NCBI GenBank assembly: GCA_039621445.1
Contig: CP154957.1
Span: 34,316,843 to 34,380,842 of the forward strand
DNA from: Euglena gracilis
Lineage: Eukaryota > Euglenida > Euglenophyceae > Euglenales
Direction of reading: 5' to 3'
Length of the DNA stretch: 64,000 nt
The position numbers and the translations under genes were made by a program. This document shows, piece after piece, positions 1 through 12,700 of the stretch. Numbering within the stretch: the stretch's first letter is position 1; each line of letters opens with the position of its first letter. The notes beneath the pieces were generated by a model. That model saw only the letters and a list, made by a program, of their open reading frames with translations. It did no database searches and was not told the DNA's origin.

Positions 1-466
1 TCAGCCCCTGCTGCCGGAGGCGGTGGTCTACTGTCAGGGCACTCGTGCTTCAATTGGGGGAGGGCCACTCCTCTTTCTGCTAAGCTCTCCTGTGAGTTGC
101 ATCACACAGGAAATCTTCTGTCTTTTTCATTCTGTGTAGTTGCGTTTTGGTGGTTTGCTTGATGGGGACTGGGTGGCGACACGAGCCGCTGCGGGATGCC
201 CATCGCCTAGCCCCTCCGCTGTCACGCTGTCCCGCTGCCGAATCTGTACTTTCGGAAGCCCCATTGGTGGTCATCGAAGGGAGCGAGGCCCTTCCTCAGC
301 GAGCCCGTCATATCCTTCAGAACAGTGGGACCAGGCTTCTTCCAGTATTTGCAGTAGAAAGTGACGCCCTCTCCCCCAGGAAGAAGCCTGTCTGGGACCC
401 CACTTTGGGGCTTGCCTGAGAACGACGGAGGTGGCAAAACGGCTTCTTTTTTGTCTGCTTTTTCAG
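1..466. other. 5' flank of gene A, no gene seen
   Basis: No convincing exon was seen here. The stretch ends in a good polypyrimidine tract and AG (TCTGCTTTTTCAG) that forms the acceptor of the first exon assigned to gene A, so at least one earlier exon of that gene probably lies in this stretch or beyond the left edge. Confidence 0.4.
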
Positions 467-745
467 TCGTCCCCACCCCACCAACAGAAGCCATTAGGCG
501 GTTTTGCTTCGCCTGATTGGCCGCCACCTGCACCATATTCACGCGACACATTACAAGATGGACCAAAGTATCGCACCGGCAGCTTTTCGCCTGCACAAAT
601 CTCTTCGTTGTCTTCCTCGCCGCTTACACCACAATTGCAACGAGTCAGCTGGATCCTGGGCTGTTTGGTTGTTGTATTTTCAACCTCCATCCAGACCACC
701 TACAACTGTGGGGGGAGGATTAACGAAGATGAAAATGATTCAAAG
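467..745 (+). CDS. Gene A exon: Ser/Pro-rich tail and first membrane segment
   Basis: The exon follows a strong acceptor (TCTGCTTTTTCAG) and ends TCAAAG before GTAGTT. It is 93 whole codons, phase 0 at both ends. Roughly 58 residues are rich in Ser, Pro and Gln, followed by a hydrophobic segment around VSWILGCLVVVFSTSIQ and an acidic stretch (INEDENDSK). This looks like a cytosolic tail, one transmembrane helix and a loop. A second frame over the same bases also has a hydrophobic stretch but lacks matching splice sites. Confidence 0.6.
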
Positions 746-3700
746 GTAGTTACCAGTCAAAAAAAAGTACAAATACTTCTGAACTCAGGGTTTGTCGTTG
801 TTATTACCTTACTGTTCTTGTGCTGCTGTTGTTGTTCTTGTTGTTGCCCCCAAGTACCCACAACTGGCCCCAAAGTGCCCACAAAATAGGCATGATGTGA
901 GGACCAAAATATTGGCCCCACGCCAATTTAAATGTAAAAATTGTGGGCATAACCCATGTACGTCAAGGGCGCCGTAGGGGTAATGCCCACCTTTACGCCT
1001 GTATACAATTTTTCTGTCCCCATGAACAGACTGGGGACCGGCCCTGCATTTCGTCGACATGCTTCACGCAACGGTTTTGAACCGGGTTTGGACCTTTTTT
1101 TCGCCAAAAAGTCCTGTTCATATTTTCCTGCCTTGTAAATCATGGTCACGATCATCGATCATCAGGGCGTTAATTTGGGGGGGGGGCAATTTACGCCGAG
1201 CTAATGTTGAACAGAAACCCTATCAAGAAAAAAAATCTTTCAGTTTCTGGAATTGTTTCCCACTGGTCCTGGAAAACGAGAGATGGGCTTGAGGTCAAGT
1301 TATTGGAGGGAACTTTGGGGGGGGGGGGCTGGGCGCTGAAGGCCCCCCCAATGGCCCCCACAATGCTTGGTTCTAAGGCGATTTTTTGGCTTAGAGCCCA
1401 AGGTTGTGGATGCCGTTCAGTTCATGATGCCTGCATCCTGGCTTTTTCTTATTGCAAATGGCCAACTGGCATGGGATTTGTGTTTTCTGTGCCCCACGTG
1501 TCATGTGCATCTTTAGATGTATAGATATAGTTCTGAAATAAGGGTGTTAAGTGCCGTTTAATTCTGTGGCCATCTGTTGAAAGCCTTGAACAGAGCTCTC
1601 GATCGACGTGCATGCACGTCAACTAATTTTACAAATCTGACCAACAGACAGTTTAAATTTCAGAGCAGACGATCGTCTGTGGCTGAATTCTGTGGCTGTC
1701 TGTCGAAAGCCCTTGAGAAGAGCTTTCGATCGACGTGTGGAACAGGTTGCTGAGTTTGAAATCATCAAAGTCCTGTTCACAATTTCATTCTCCGATGACC
1801 GTGCGAATTACAGGGCGATAATTGGACCCCCCCCAAACCAACATCCTGTTAATTGTGGACAGGCTGTTCATGATCAATTTTGGGGGTCGAATTATCACCC
1901 TGTATTTTGAACAGTTCATCTCCACAAAGTACAGGGCAGGCACTGGGCCTCTGTTGACGGTTACAATGAATTTTTTGGGCACCTTTCTTCGGGGGGGGGA
2001 TTGATATCCACAATTTTCCGCAATTTTGCGCAATTTTCCCGCAGTTTTTCTTTTTTCGCAATTTTTCCGCACACACCTGATTTGGAAGGGGAAATGAGTT
2101 CCGGCCATTTCCACCAGAATCCCAGGTGCTTTTTTTGCTGTTTTGTTGCAATTTGCCAAATTTGCCAAAATTTACAAATTTTGACAAATTTTGGCAAATT
2201 TTTGGCCTTTATTTAAGAATTTTTCTTGATTTCTGCTGGGAAATAATTTCGACTCTGAAGAATTCCGCATCCAGGACCAGATTTTACCTGATGCCAAACT
2301 TTTTGTCATTTTTTGTCATTTTTGGTTTTTTTCACTGAAGAAATTCCATTTCCAGAATCATCATGTTGCCAAATTGACAACCATCATGTTGTTGGACACA
2401 TTTGTTGAAAAAAAAAATGTGAATAACAGGTCAAAACTTACACCAATGTTGCAAAATGCCTAGGTTTGTGAATTTTTTCAAGTCCTCTCCCGCAGAATAT
2501 ACATAGTCCCAAAACCGCAATTTCCACAATTTTTCCGCAATTTTCTGCAATTTCCCCCCAATTTCCCCCAATTTCCCCAAAGGCCTCCGATATTAATCCC
2601 CCCCCCTGCTTTCTTACCTATTTCCTTGCATTGCTCTCAACTTTTCAGCTTGTCCCCCTGCCCACCATGCAGAAACAAGCCATCATGAGAAAAAGGGATT
2701 GTTGTACTCCTCTGGTTTTTTCTCATGCAGGACCAACGTTTTTGTGGATGAGATGCCAATATTTTTTGGCTCACGGACCAAAATTTTCGTCCCTGAGGCC
2801 AAGGTTTTGGGAACCTGGTGATATTGCTTTGAGGACGAGCTGGATTTCGGAAAGGCATTGTTGAGGGGGTCTGTCCCTGCCACATGCTTGGGGACTGAAG
2901 TTGGGTCGGCGGCCCTGGGACGCTGGCCGGCTGCGGCAGTGCTCATCGCAGCCCTCTCGGCGCCGGTGGCCAGCGTGGAGGCGTTCGTCTTTGCGCGCCG
3001 GGCGGCGGTCGTGGTGCTGTTCGACCTGCAGCCATTTGCGGAGTTCGACTCCATCTGGGCCCAGATGCCGACGGTCCTGGCTGCCATCGTGGCCTGGTGA
3101 GCACCCAGTCCTCGTGCTGTGCTGCCTTTTTTCGTTTCTTTGTTTCTTGTCATTATTTTTTCCTTGCATTCTTTTGACACCATTTTATTGGAGTTTTCCT
3201 TCAGTATGTGGACACTGGTCACCGAACCCCCCAGGTTTTTTTTAGGAAAGTTGGGCCCTACGGGCAGGCAGAGGGGTAGGGCATTTTCGACCCCCCCTCC
3301 CAGGGAGGGGGGTCGGGTTTTGGGGTGGGCAGTGCCATAGCACACCCCCCAGAACCGAAGGCGCAGGGGCCCCTGGAAAACGGCATTTTCGAAGGAAAAT
3401 TGGCTTGGTTGGTAGGCTGACCGCTGGGGAGGGGGTTGGGGGGACTGCTGTTGGCAGGCACCCCGGAGCACAAGGAACTCCCCCCGTTGGTGAAAGCAAG
3501 CCCGAACTCCCAGCACCCATTCTTCTGTGAGGAACATGACCCTCCCCAAAGGCTTTTCTGCCAGGTTTTTCTTCACCATTATCCTTAATTATTTTCATAA
3601 GCAATGTGCATCCAACCTTGGTTCCCCCACCTCTTGCAGGCTGAACACCAGCTTCGCCGCGGTGGCCGCTCTCTCCAGTGACATGCCTGGTTCCTCGGGG

Positions 3701-6700
3701 GTGGCCAAAGGAGCAGGAGGATTGTGTCACAGTGCCGCGCAATGTTACCTGTGCAAGGCACTGCGGATGAGGCAGGTCCCATCAGAGGAGGTCCTGCTGG
3801 TTGCTGAGCCCCAGTGCCCTGGGGTTGATCATGGTGCTCGCCAAGGTGCTGCTGTTCCGCAAGGCCGTACGCCCTGACCCTCCAAGGGCGAAGGCAGCTT
3901 CCTTGCTGCGGTTTATGGCAGCATCCATGGTGTGCAATGCGCATTCCCTTCGCTGGCAGCTTCTTGTGGCTTGCTTGATGTAAGCTGACCAGTTTCTCAA
4001 CGCGTTTTTGTGCACTCTGAGGGGCCACTGGGAACACACAGTTTTTTTTCTTTTCTTAGCATTAGGCAGCCTCATATTAGTGGTCCCCCCAGAGGGCTCA
4101 CTAGTATCTCACTGAGAAGGGGTCCAGTCCCTGTTGCATGACATGCCGGTACCAAGTTTGGGCTGTCCCAAAACCACCGGACTCACCTCACCCATTTTTT
4201 TTTTTTTTTCTTAGTTAGGCCTAAAATTTAGGTCTAAATTCACTCACTTTTTGGCCGCACGTTAGGCCTCATTAAGGCCGAATTTTAGGCCCAATTTCAG
4301 GCAAGTCGGCCTATCTTCAGCCTAAATTCCTAAGTTCCTGACCCTAACCCCAATTCCTCAATCCCAAACCCCAATCCTAATCTTTTTACTGGGGGTATCT
4401 GGAAACTCGCTGGAATTACCCCGGCAGAACTGCAGGGTAGGAGGGAAAATAGACCAAAATCGCTCATCGGTCCCACTTGTATGACTGTGCGGGTGACGTG
4501 CTCTCCCCCCCCCCCATCATACTGGAGGTTTCTGGGGGCCAACTGATGGAGGCTGACGAGTTTCATTTTCAAATAGAATTTTTTTATTGGTCTGTAATTT
4601 CAAATGCCATTCAAATAAAATTTTCTCAATAGACATCGTGCATCCCATCACTCCTGATGTTTTGTTGCTTTTATTTCTCAACTGTTGTCAGTGGTTGGCA
4701 TTTTTGTGGCTTTTCAACTGCTTGTTGGACAACAGTTTGGATCATTTGCCCCAGCCCATGAGCCCCCCCCCCCCCATACAGCTCTCTGCCAGGCCGCACC
4801 CCCTCCAATGTCCACTGAACTGATTTTGTTTCCAGCTCAGCCCATCTGAGTCGGGCCAAACAATTTTCTTTTGGGGCGTTCCGTTGGGGAAAATTGGGGG
4901 GAGGGGTCGAAAATGGTCAGAAATGGTGGAAGTTTTCTCGGTGAGTACCTCAAAGTTTGCGCAAAAATTCCAATTCAGGGGACCTTGGCAGCAGGCACCT
5001 AGGTCAACCAGAACCGACCAGGGCCGATTTTGCATTTTCTCGGCTGATTATGCCCATGGGCAATGGTGGACAAGGTCTTCCCTGGCTTTTCATTTTTTTT
5101 TGGCCATTATTGCCATCATTACCCATCACCCCCAAATTTTGCCCATTTTGTGCAACTTTTGGCCCATTAAAGCCTGTTTTTGGTTTAAGGGAGCAACTCA
5201 ACAGAAGGATGTGACCAAAGAGCAGTCCAAAATGACCAAAAGTCACCAAAAAAATCAGCAGAAGCAACCTCAAGTGGGCAAAAGTGGCCAAAAAGCAGCA
5301 GAAGGAGCCTCAAGTGGACAAAAGTTCACAGGTGTGACCAAAAAAGGGGGCAAAAGCAGCCTCGAGTGGTCAAAACAGTTAAAAGCAACAAAAAAGTGAC
5401 CAAAAACAGTTCCAAAGCAGCAAAGAAGTGCCAAAAGTCGGCAAAGTGCTGAAAAAGAAGCCAAAACCTCGGCAATAATTTCTGCCTGTGCCGTGACAGC
5501 CACGGCAAAAAGATTTATTTGCGCCGCGACTTTTTTTTTTGCACCGCGGCACGAGCGCCGCGGCGCACAACTGCAAGTATGCCCCCACCTATGGCTGATT
5601 ATTTGCCGACTAGGGCCGGCTATGGCAGCAAAATGGGAAGTGACCATAGGTGCCTGCTCTGCAGGGCCAGGTGGAACCCTCCCCCGGGAATTTCACTTTA
5701 TTTTCGGGATTCCAGCTTCGGGGTTCCAAGGTCATTGGGTTTGTACAGGTGGCCACCCTAATTTCATGGTCTGAGATGGAGAAAGCAAGGCCAATCGGGG
5801 GTTTAAGGAGCTGCCCAATGGAAGGTGCTTGATCCCCTTTTTCTTGCCAGGGAAACTCAGGGATTGAGGGGACTCTCAAAGACTCGCGGGGGGGGGGGTC
5901 TGCCAGCAGGTTGGGGAAAAAGGGAAAAAGGGGGGGGGGGGGCAAAAGGGTTGGACAGAGTATTAAATGCGGAGGGAGCAGGGTTGGACCAGATCTCCTC
6001 GGGGGGGGGGGGGTCGGTTGGTCCCCCAGAGGAATAATTTGGCAAACATTTTTTTGAGTCTTAAAAAACACCTCAAATTGGTGTTGTTAGGAGAATTTGC
6101 AAAAACAAGAAAAAAAACAAAAAAGCGTTGTCCGATGCTAGCGAAGAACAAATTTTGTTGCCAGGGGGGACCCCGGCTAGATCCCTGCATTAGCTTGTGG
6201 AATGGAATGGAGTCCTGTGGAGGGTGCAAGTACCCTCCACAGGCAAATGCCTGACTCCCCATCAATGGAGTAATTTGTCCTTTTCACGTAAGCGCATCCA
6301 TCAACTCTACGGCATGCGTTGGCAAGAGTGTCTGGCGGCACAAACATGTTTTTTTTGTGTTTTTCGATTTTCTTTTCTTCTTTTTTTCGTTATGTTTTTG
6401 TTTCCCAAAGAAGGATTTCGACACAAATAAATTTGTATTTGGGGCTTGATTGTTCCTGAGAGCAAATTTTCCATCTTGAATACTCTGGGCAGTAAATTGC
6501 ATAAATTCACAAATATCGTGACCCCCAGGGGGGTTTAATGGAAATTTCATTCACTGAACAACATCATTACTCATCGCATTTCACCATAAGTGACATTTTG
6601 GGTCCATTTTCGTAGCTGGAGGTATAAATCTATTCAAAAAGTAGCTTTTGGTACTTTTTGCAGCGTCATTTTATGTGTCCGCTTTTCGAAAGCCAGAGGG

Positions 6701-9700
6701 GGTTCATATTCGGTTGCCAAATCAAGGACCCTAGGAAGGATTTCATATTTGCAGGAGGGGTCACTGGGGTTTAGGGCTGTGCAAATAGGTGGTGAGTGAT
6801 TTTTTGGTAGATTGAACTCGCTTTCAGTCTCCCTGTGAATCCCTCCGACGAACAATGTGCACACAGATTCACAAACACACGCAGCCTGCCAAGCTCAAAA
6901 AAGAAAAGATTTTGCTTGAGAGAACGAACGGAGTGTGGAGGTGCTTGAAAATTGATCATTATCTGGGCAAACGTAGGAAATGCACTTTCAAAATGTTCAC
7001 GCCAGATGACATCCCCCCCCCCCCGGACACCCCTCCTCCTTACATGCAACTTGGCCAGCCCAATATGGCTTTCAGTCTTTGCACATGCAAAAACTCTTCA
7101 CTTGCAAACTTGGCCCCACCCCTTGCTGCCCAAGGCGGGGGGTATTGAACTTTGGTCAAGTTCACGTGCCTGCAAACCTTTTCGATTATTTGAAGAATTC
7201 CCACTGTCGATTCTTGGAAGTCTGCTCAAATGCAAGCTCCTCTAAGCCCCTGCTTGGGGACCCATAATAAGGCCAGAGAGATATGGCACACAGGGTGCTG
7301 CGCAATAACTGAATAAATTGATGCTGGTCCCCTGCTACTCTGGCGCAGGTCATCCGGACGACGGCGGGGTTGGCCCTGAACCCCGCCCGCCACCTGGCGC
7401 TGCTGCAGTCCGTCCAGTCCAGCCTGGCGCTGCATTTCGCGGCGTTCTTCGTGCCCGCGGGGGTTCTGTTCTACGTGCTGTGCCTCGCCCTGCTGCGCCT
7501 GCCGCGGGACGACGGGCTGCCGCAGCTGAGCCTGCTGAGCGCGCAGATCAACACCCTCTTCTTCCACGTCTGCTCCCCTCCGCTCTGGGTGGCAGTTCTG
7601 CCCAACAGAGAAAAAGCACCACAATGACTGCTTTTAAGTTTTAAGCTTGCTGCGTTTAAGGCTACTGGGCCTCTGGTGGCCAAATGCTGCTGCCACGTGT
7701 TGTCGGTGGATTTGCATGAATCTGCACTCTGGGACAGGAAAAGCCCCTCCACGCTGAATTTTCAGGATTCGTGTCTGTTTGCCCATCTGTTTGTTTGTTT
7801 ACTTGTTAGTTTATTTGGTTTATTTATGTTTCCCGATTTCCAAATATTTTTTGAGGTTTTCGTATGAGTCGCTTGGTGGGTTGAGAGGCTGGGGTAGGGT
7901 TGTCGGTGGCGGTTCCCCCAGGTTCTAGTCTTTTCCCCCCTGGGGCATTGAGTGGACGTTTCTTTTCTCAACCTCTGGTCATCTCCTCTCCCAGGTCCCT
8001 TTCGTCTGGGCCGACCGGAAGATGTTCCTCCGCTTCATCTTCCTCATCGGCCTTTGCATCGGGATCAACATCGCGGCGACGGACCTGGCCGGACCTCACC
8101 TCCCCGCCCACCCCTCCCGGGACGGCTTCCCCATTTTGGGTGAGGGCTGCGCATTGGCGGTGGTGGGGGCAGCAAAGCGACGTGGCGGCAGGCGTGCGCG
8201 GTGTGTCTCGAGTTGGGGGGTCGCCCACACCTGCCCCAGGGCGGGAAGGGGAAACCCACCCCGGAAATGCGCAGGTGGTGGCTTCAATATTCGGGATCGC
8301 TGGGGCAGTCAGGACCGTGCGCAGCCGAGCCAGTGCCTGGCACCATCCTGGCCCCGGCGATGCGGTTCGCCCTCATGGTGCTGAGCATGTGATGGGCAAA
8401 GGCAGTGTTCCTGTGCATGGAAGGGACAGGAGGATGGAAGGGGGACTTGGACAAGAAAATGGTGTGGGAAATGTTGTGGACGAGATTTTTCCAAGGTTTT
8501 AATTTTTCACATTTGGTGAGATTTATCAACCACTCACAAGTCACGTTGACGCTGGACATGTGATTCTTTATTCCAGTTTTCCATTTTCTGGCATGCTTTT
8601 TTTGAAAGAAGTTTTTTCCAAATTTGGTGTGTGATGTTCCGATTTCAAGGTTTCGAAGTTGTCAGGTTTCCCCCTCTCCTCCCTCTGACATGTGTGATTG
8701 GTATTTCTTCATTTTGCCACTTACAATAGGTTTACTCTTGTTCTTTTGTGATTTGTTTTGCGTTATGCTTATTTTTTTTGCCAAAATAAAGCACGTTCAT
8801 TTCATGAACATGGGTACAACCGGGGAGGGGGACGCCATCTGTCAGCCATCAGGCCATCATGGCCAGCTGTGACCCATAGGAAAATGAGGTGTCCATCTCA
8901 TTGCAATGCTCAACAAGCAATTCTCTCATCATTTTTAAATGAAGTCCATTTATTGGTCATTTGTGAGAGGTGCATTTTCGGGAATTTTGAGCCATTTTGA
9001 CCAATTTTGGATTTATGAACGGTTCCAACATTTCAGCCAACTTTGGTTCGCTTTGTTCAAGGTTGAGGATCTTTGCCCAAAAAAAAAAGTGTCCGCGTGG
9101 CCCAGCAATTGCCATGGCCATGATCCAGGCTGCCCTGTTGCCACCCAAAGTGCTAAAATTGACTGATATGCCAACCAAAACAAAAAAAATTGAAAGCAAA
9201 TTGGGAATTTGTAATGTATTTTCCTCACAAGTCATGCATTTGTAACCCAAATTTAGGAATTTGAACACCAAATTAGGCATTTCTCACATTAGGAATTTGC
9301 TTAAGTTTGAAAATAGAATTTTGCATTCAATTTGAAATAGAAATACTCATTTTTCAAGATAATGACAACGCTTTTTTTTAAAGGCCAGGTGGATTATTAG
9401 TTGGTTTGGCAAGAGCTCAGGCATAAATGTGCTTTTGATTTTTTTTCCTGTGATGTAAACGAGTTTCCCACCAGGCGCCACGGTTCTACGTTGTGTAGGA
9501 TGTCAAGGGTGCCCACAAATGCATCCCACAAATTCATGTGTGTATGCAATGCGGAAATAGTAAACGACAAAATGCAGTTGCGCAACTGTGAATATTTGAC
9601 CCCCGCATTTGGGACCCTGGCAGGTCGAGAAAAAAGTCCAAAAAAAGAGTGAAGGCAGAGCCTTACTTGAACGCAAATATGAGAGGGAACTGCTTGGGTC

Positions 9701-12700
9701 TAGGTCTCCGCAGAAAATGGCTTCCTTCCAACAAGTATGGCCATCATGTGACAATGATGCCAGTGGCTGGGGCGCTGTATTGGCTGTTTCTCCTTGCAGC
9801 CAGGCACTGTTGGGAAAGCAGCCCTGAAAACAACCGCTTTTGTGTTTTCCTGCCCATTTCGGATGCAATGGATGTGATCTGAAATATGCTGATACGATAT
9901 GGTGCTGCGAATACAGATGAATAAAGGTACACACAATTGTGACCGTACAAATGCACCCGTAGGTCAAATTATGTTAACAGTTGTATTAATAGTTAACATT
10001 ATATAACAGCCAAAATGAGAGGTTTGATGACAGCTTATGGGTGAGCGGAAACATGGAGTAGTATGGTACCTTTTTTATGAAGCAGTTCTGCCCCCCCCCC
10101 CTGAGAATCGGCCGAGTGGGTTGCCCCTGAGGGGAGGGTTAGGAAATCCCTGAGTGCTCCTTGCCTCCCACCTCTTGTGGCCACCCCTTTAATGGGCAAA
10201 ACTAAGAACCCCAAAAATAAGACTTCCTTTGGGCTGACCGATCAAAAATCCAAAAATATGGCCCCTGCATTTTCAAGCACCCCCAAAAATTTCTGACCCC
10301 TCTAACAGCGAAAATTTTTCACCTGATATATAGGGACATTCCCAAATTTGGACACAAGAATATTCAAGTCATATGCAAGTCCCAATATGAATCAATCAAG
10401 GAAATTTTGCATGTGTTTGGGGACTTGAGAAATGTTTTTTTGGGGGGATTGGATTGGTGAAGAAAAATCCAAAAATAACCCCCCTCCAAAAGTCCAAAAA
10501 CCCCAGAGTTTTCCAACAGCCCCTCCCCCAAAGACCCGTGCCTTATTTGGGGAGCCGTGCCGAGCCGTGCCGGGTCTGAATAATCCTCTGTGTCAGTATG
10601 TCACATTTGCTCGACCCTTTCGGCCAGGGCCGATGCAGAGCCTGCCTCCAACAACTCCCAAGTGCTTTGTGTGGGGTGAAGAGACAACGTTATTGGTCAT
10701 TGTCGCTGGCTTGCAGCTTACCGTTCAGGGAGCTTTGCTGGCGGGGAGCTTTGTGTCCCCAAGCCAGTTGGTGTGTTGTGTGCTGGATGTGACGAGGAGA
10801 ATTATTGTAATTTCAGTTTCTTTGATCTGTGAGAATTTTACTGAACTTTTAGAATTCATTTATTTGTATCCTCTGAGAATGGTTTGAGGATGACATTATC
10901 CAGAGCCTCAGGCAGATTTACCTACCCCAACGTCACACTTTTGAAGATTTGGAATCGAGGTCTAAAATACATAAGGCACCCCCATATCTAAAAGACCCTG
11001 TGGAAGAATCAATATAAGACACCTGTGGAATTTCGAGGCAGAATGAGGATCAAGACTCTTCTCCCCACAAAAAAAACACCTGACCTGAGGCGAACAACTT
11101 CGCCGATGTTGGTCAGATTTATTCTCAAATTATGAATTAGAATCATTTCACATGATGGGAAGTCCATCTGGTTTGGAACAAAACCCTTACATATGAGGCT
11201 GTGTGATTTTTGAAAGTCCCAACATCAGGGAACTGTGTGTCTAATTAGGTGGACCATTGAGACTTTGGATTGGAGCTCTTTTCTTAGGGGGTAAGCTATG
11301 GGGGACAAAGGCAGGTTTGGCAATAAGTGACAAGTCATGTAGGAAATGATAACTCCACATTATTGTGTGAACCAGCACCATTTCTGAAAATAAATTAGAT
11401 TCCAAATTTTATGAAATGCTCCCAGGGTTATTCAGCCGACAAGGGGTGTTTAATGGGCAGGATCAAGGACTCTGCCTTTCGGCAGGAATGTTTGGGTTTA
11501 AGAATCGTTTGTTTTGAAAAAGATCTCGAAAATGACTCACCATCCAATAAAGTTCCTGACCAAACCCCTGACTCTCTGCAGACCATTTGGCGGCCTCTAT
11601 GGCCAGCCTGCCGAATGGGTCATTATAGGCTGATTTGTGGGGCTTTTTAACCCCAGAAGGAAGTGCGACCCTGACAATTTTCAACAAATATTTCAAAAGA
11701 GCCCCGAAAGAAATAGACACCCTTGGGATTTGGGGGGGGGACCAAAATAGAATGTGCCAGTTTCCCAAAAATGCGTGATCTATTTTATTTTTTCTTGATG
11801 TTAAAAATGGCATTTTTTTGAAATAATTTTTGCCAACTGAAAACTCTTGCCTTTGAACCTATTTTTGTAACCCCCCTCGAGAACTTCGGCCGGGAATTTT
11901 CAGCAAAGATCTGGAAAATAGACCCCCCTCAAATAGGGCTCCTCCTTTGAGAATTTCAACAATCTCAGGAACCCACCCAAAAAAGGAGAACTTGGGGTCT
12001 GTTTTGGGGGGTTCCGTCACCTTACAAAAAGGATTTGAGACGTAAACACATGTGGCCATAGTTATGCCACACAGCAATGGAAACAGTCCCTCCATTATTG
12101 CAAAATATTTTTCATAAAACCTTCTCTTTTCAGTGGGTCAGAGTCAAAAGAAGCTTTTTATTCAAAAGACCTCGATGGCAATGGGGAATGAAAGAAAATA
12201 TCTGGCAGAGGCAGGGGCACGGGACACGGGACACGGTGTTCCATAAGTTACATAATCCGAAGCTTTGAAGTTTTTTTTCTTCATTAATTTGCAATTATTG
12301 CATGATGAAGCTTTTTGAAATAATGAAATCAGCATGTGCACATGCAAGTTTGCATGGTTTTCTTTTGGTTCTTGACTAGTCAATTTCAGAACGTGCTGAT
12401 CTGGTTCCAAAGCTGACCCCATTGGCTTGAAAATGACCTTTTGTTAGGAGTAGGTCAGCCATTTCCCTCCCGCTGTGCATGAAGTGACCTCGCACCAGGA
12501 TGAGGGATGGCAGTCACCCCCCCCCCATTGGTGTCACCAAATTGTGATGTGGGAACGTCCACAAATATGCATTCCACAGAAGTAGCCACTGGGGTCTTGT
12601 GCTAGATGATTTTCGGATGACAGCTTCGTGGAGGGCATGACGTATTCGGCATGAAGTAACATATGGCGAAGGAATAATATATGGAATGTGGTCAGGGTGT

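Larger units (their letters stand above)
3867..7348 (+). other. Large intron of gene A, repeat-rich
   Basis: About 3.5 kb without a credible exon. It contains a degenerate telomere-like tract near 4338-4385, a CCAAAAGTGG-type simple array at 5210-5465, and several G runs around 5889-6012. Short frames seen on both strands lack paired splice sites. Confidence 0.5.

Noticed and set aside
10598-10887. Membrane-like open frame as an exon of gene A
   Set aside because: Poor acceptor, wrong phase against the exons at 8325 and 12977, and weak third-position G/C bias. Mentioned only as a possible missing exon.
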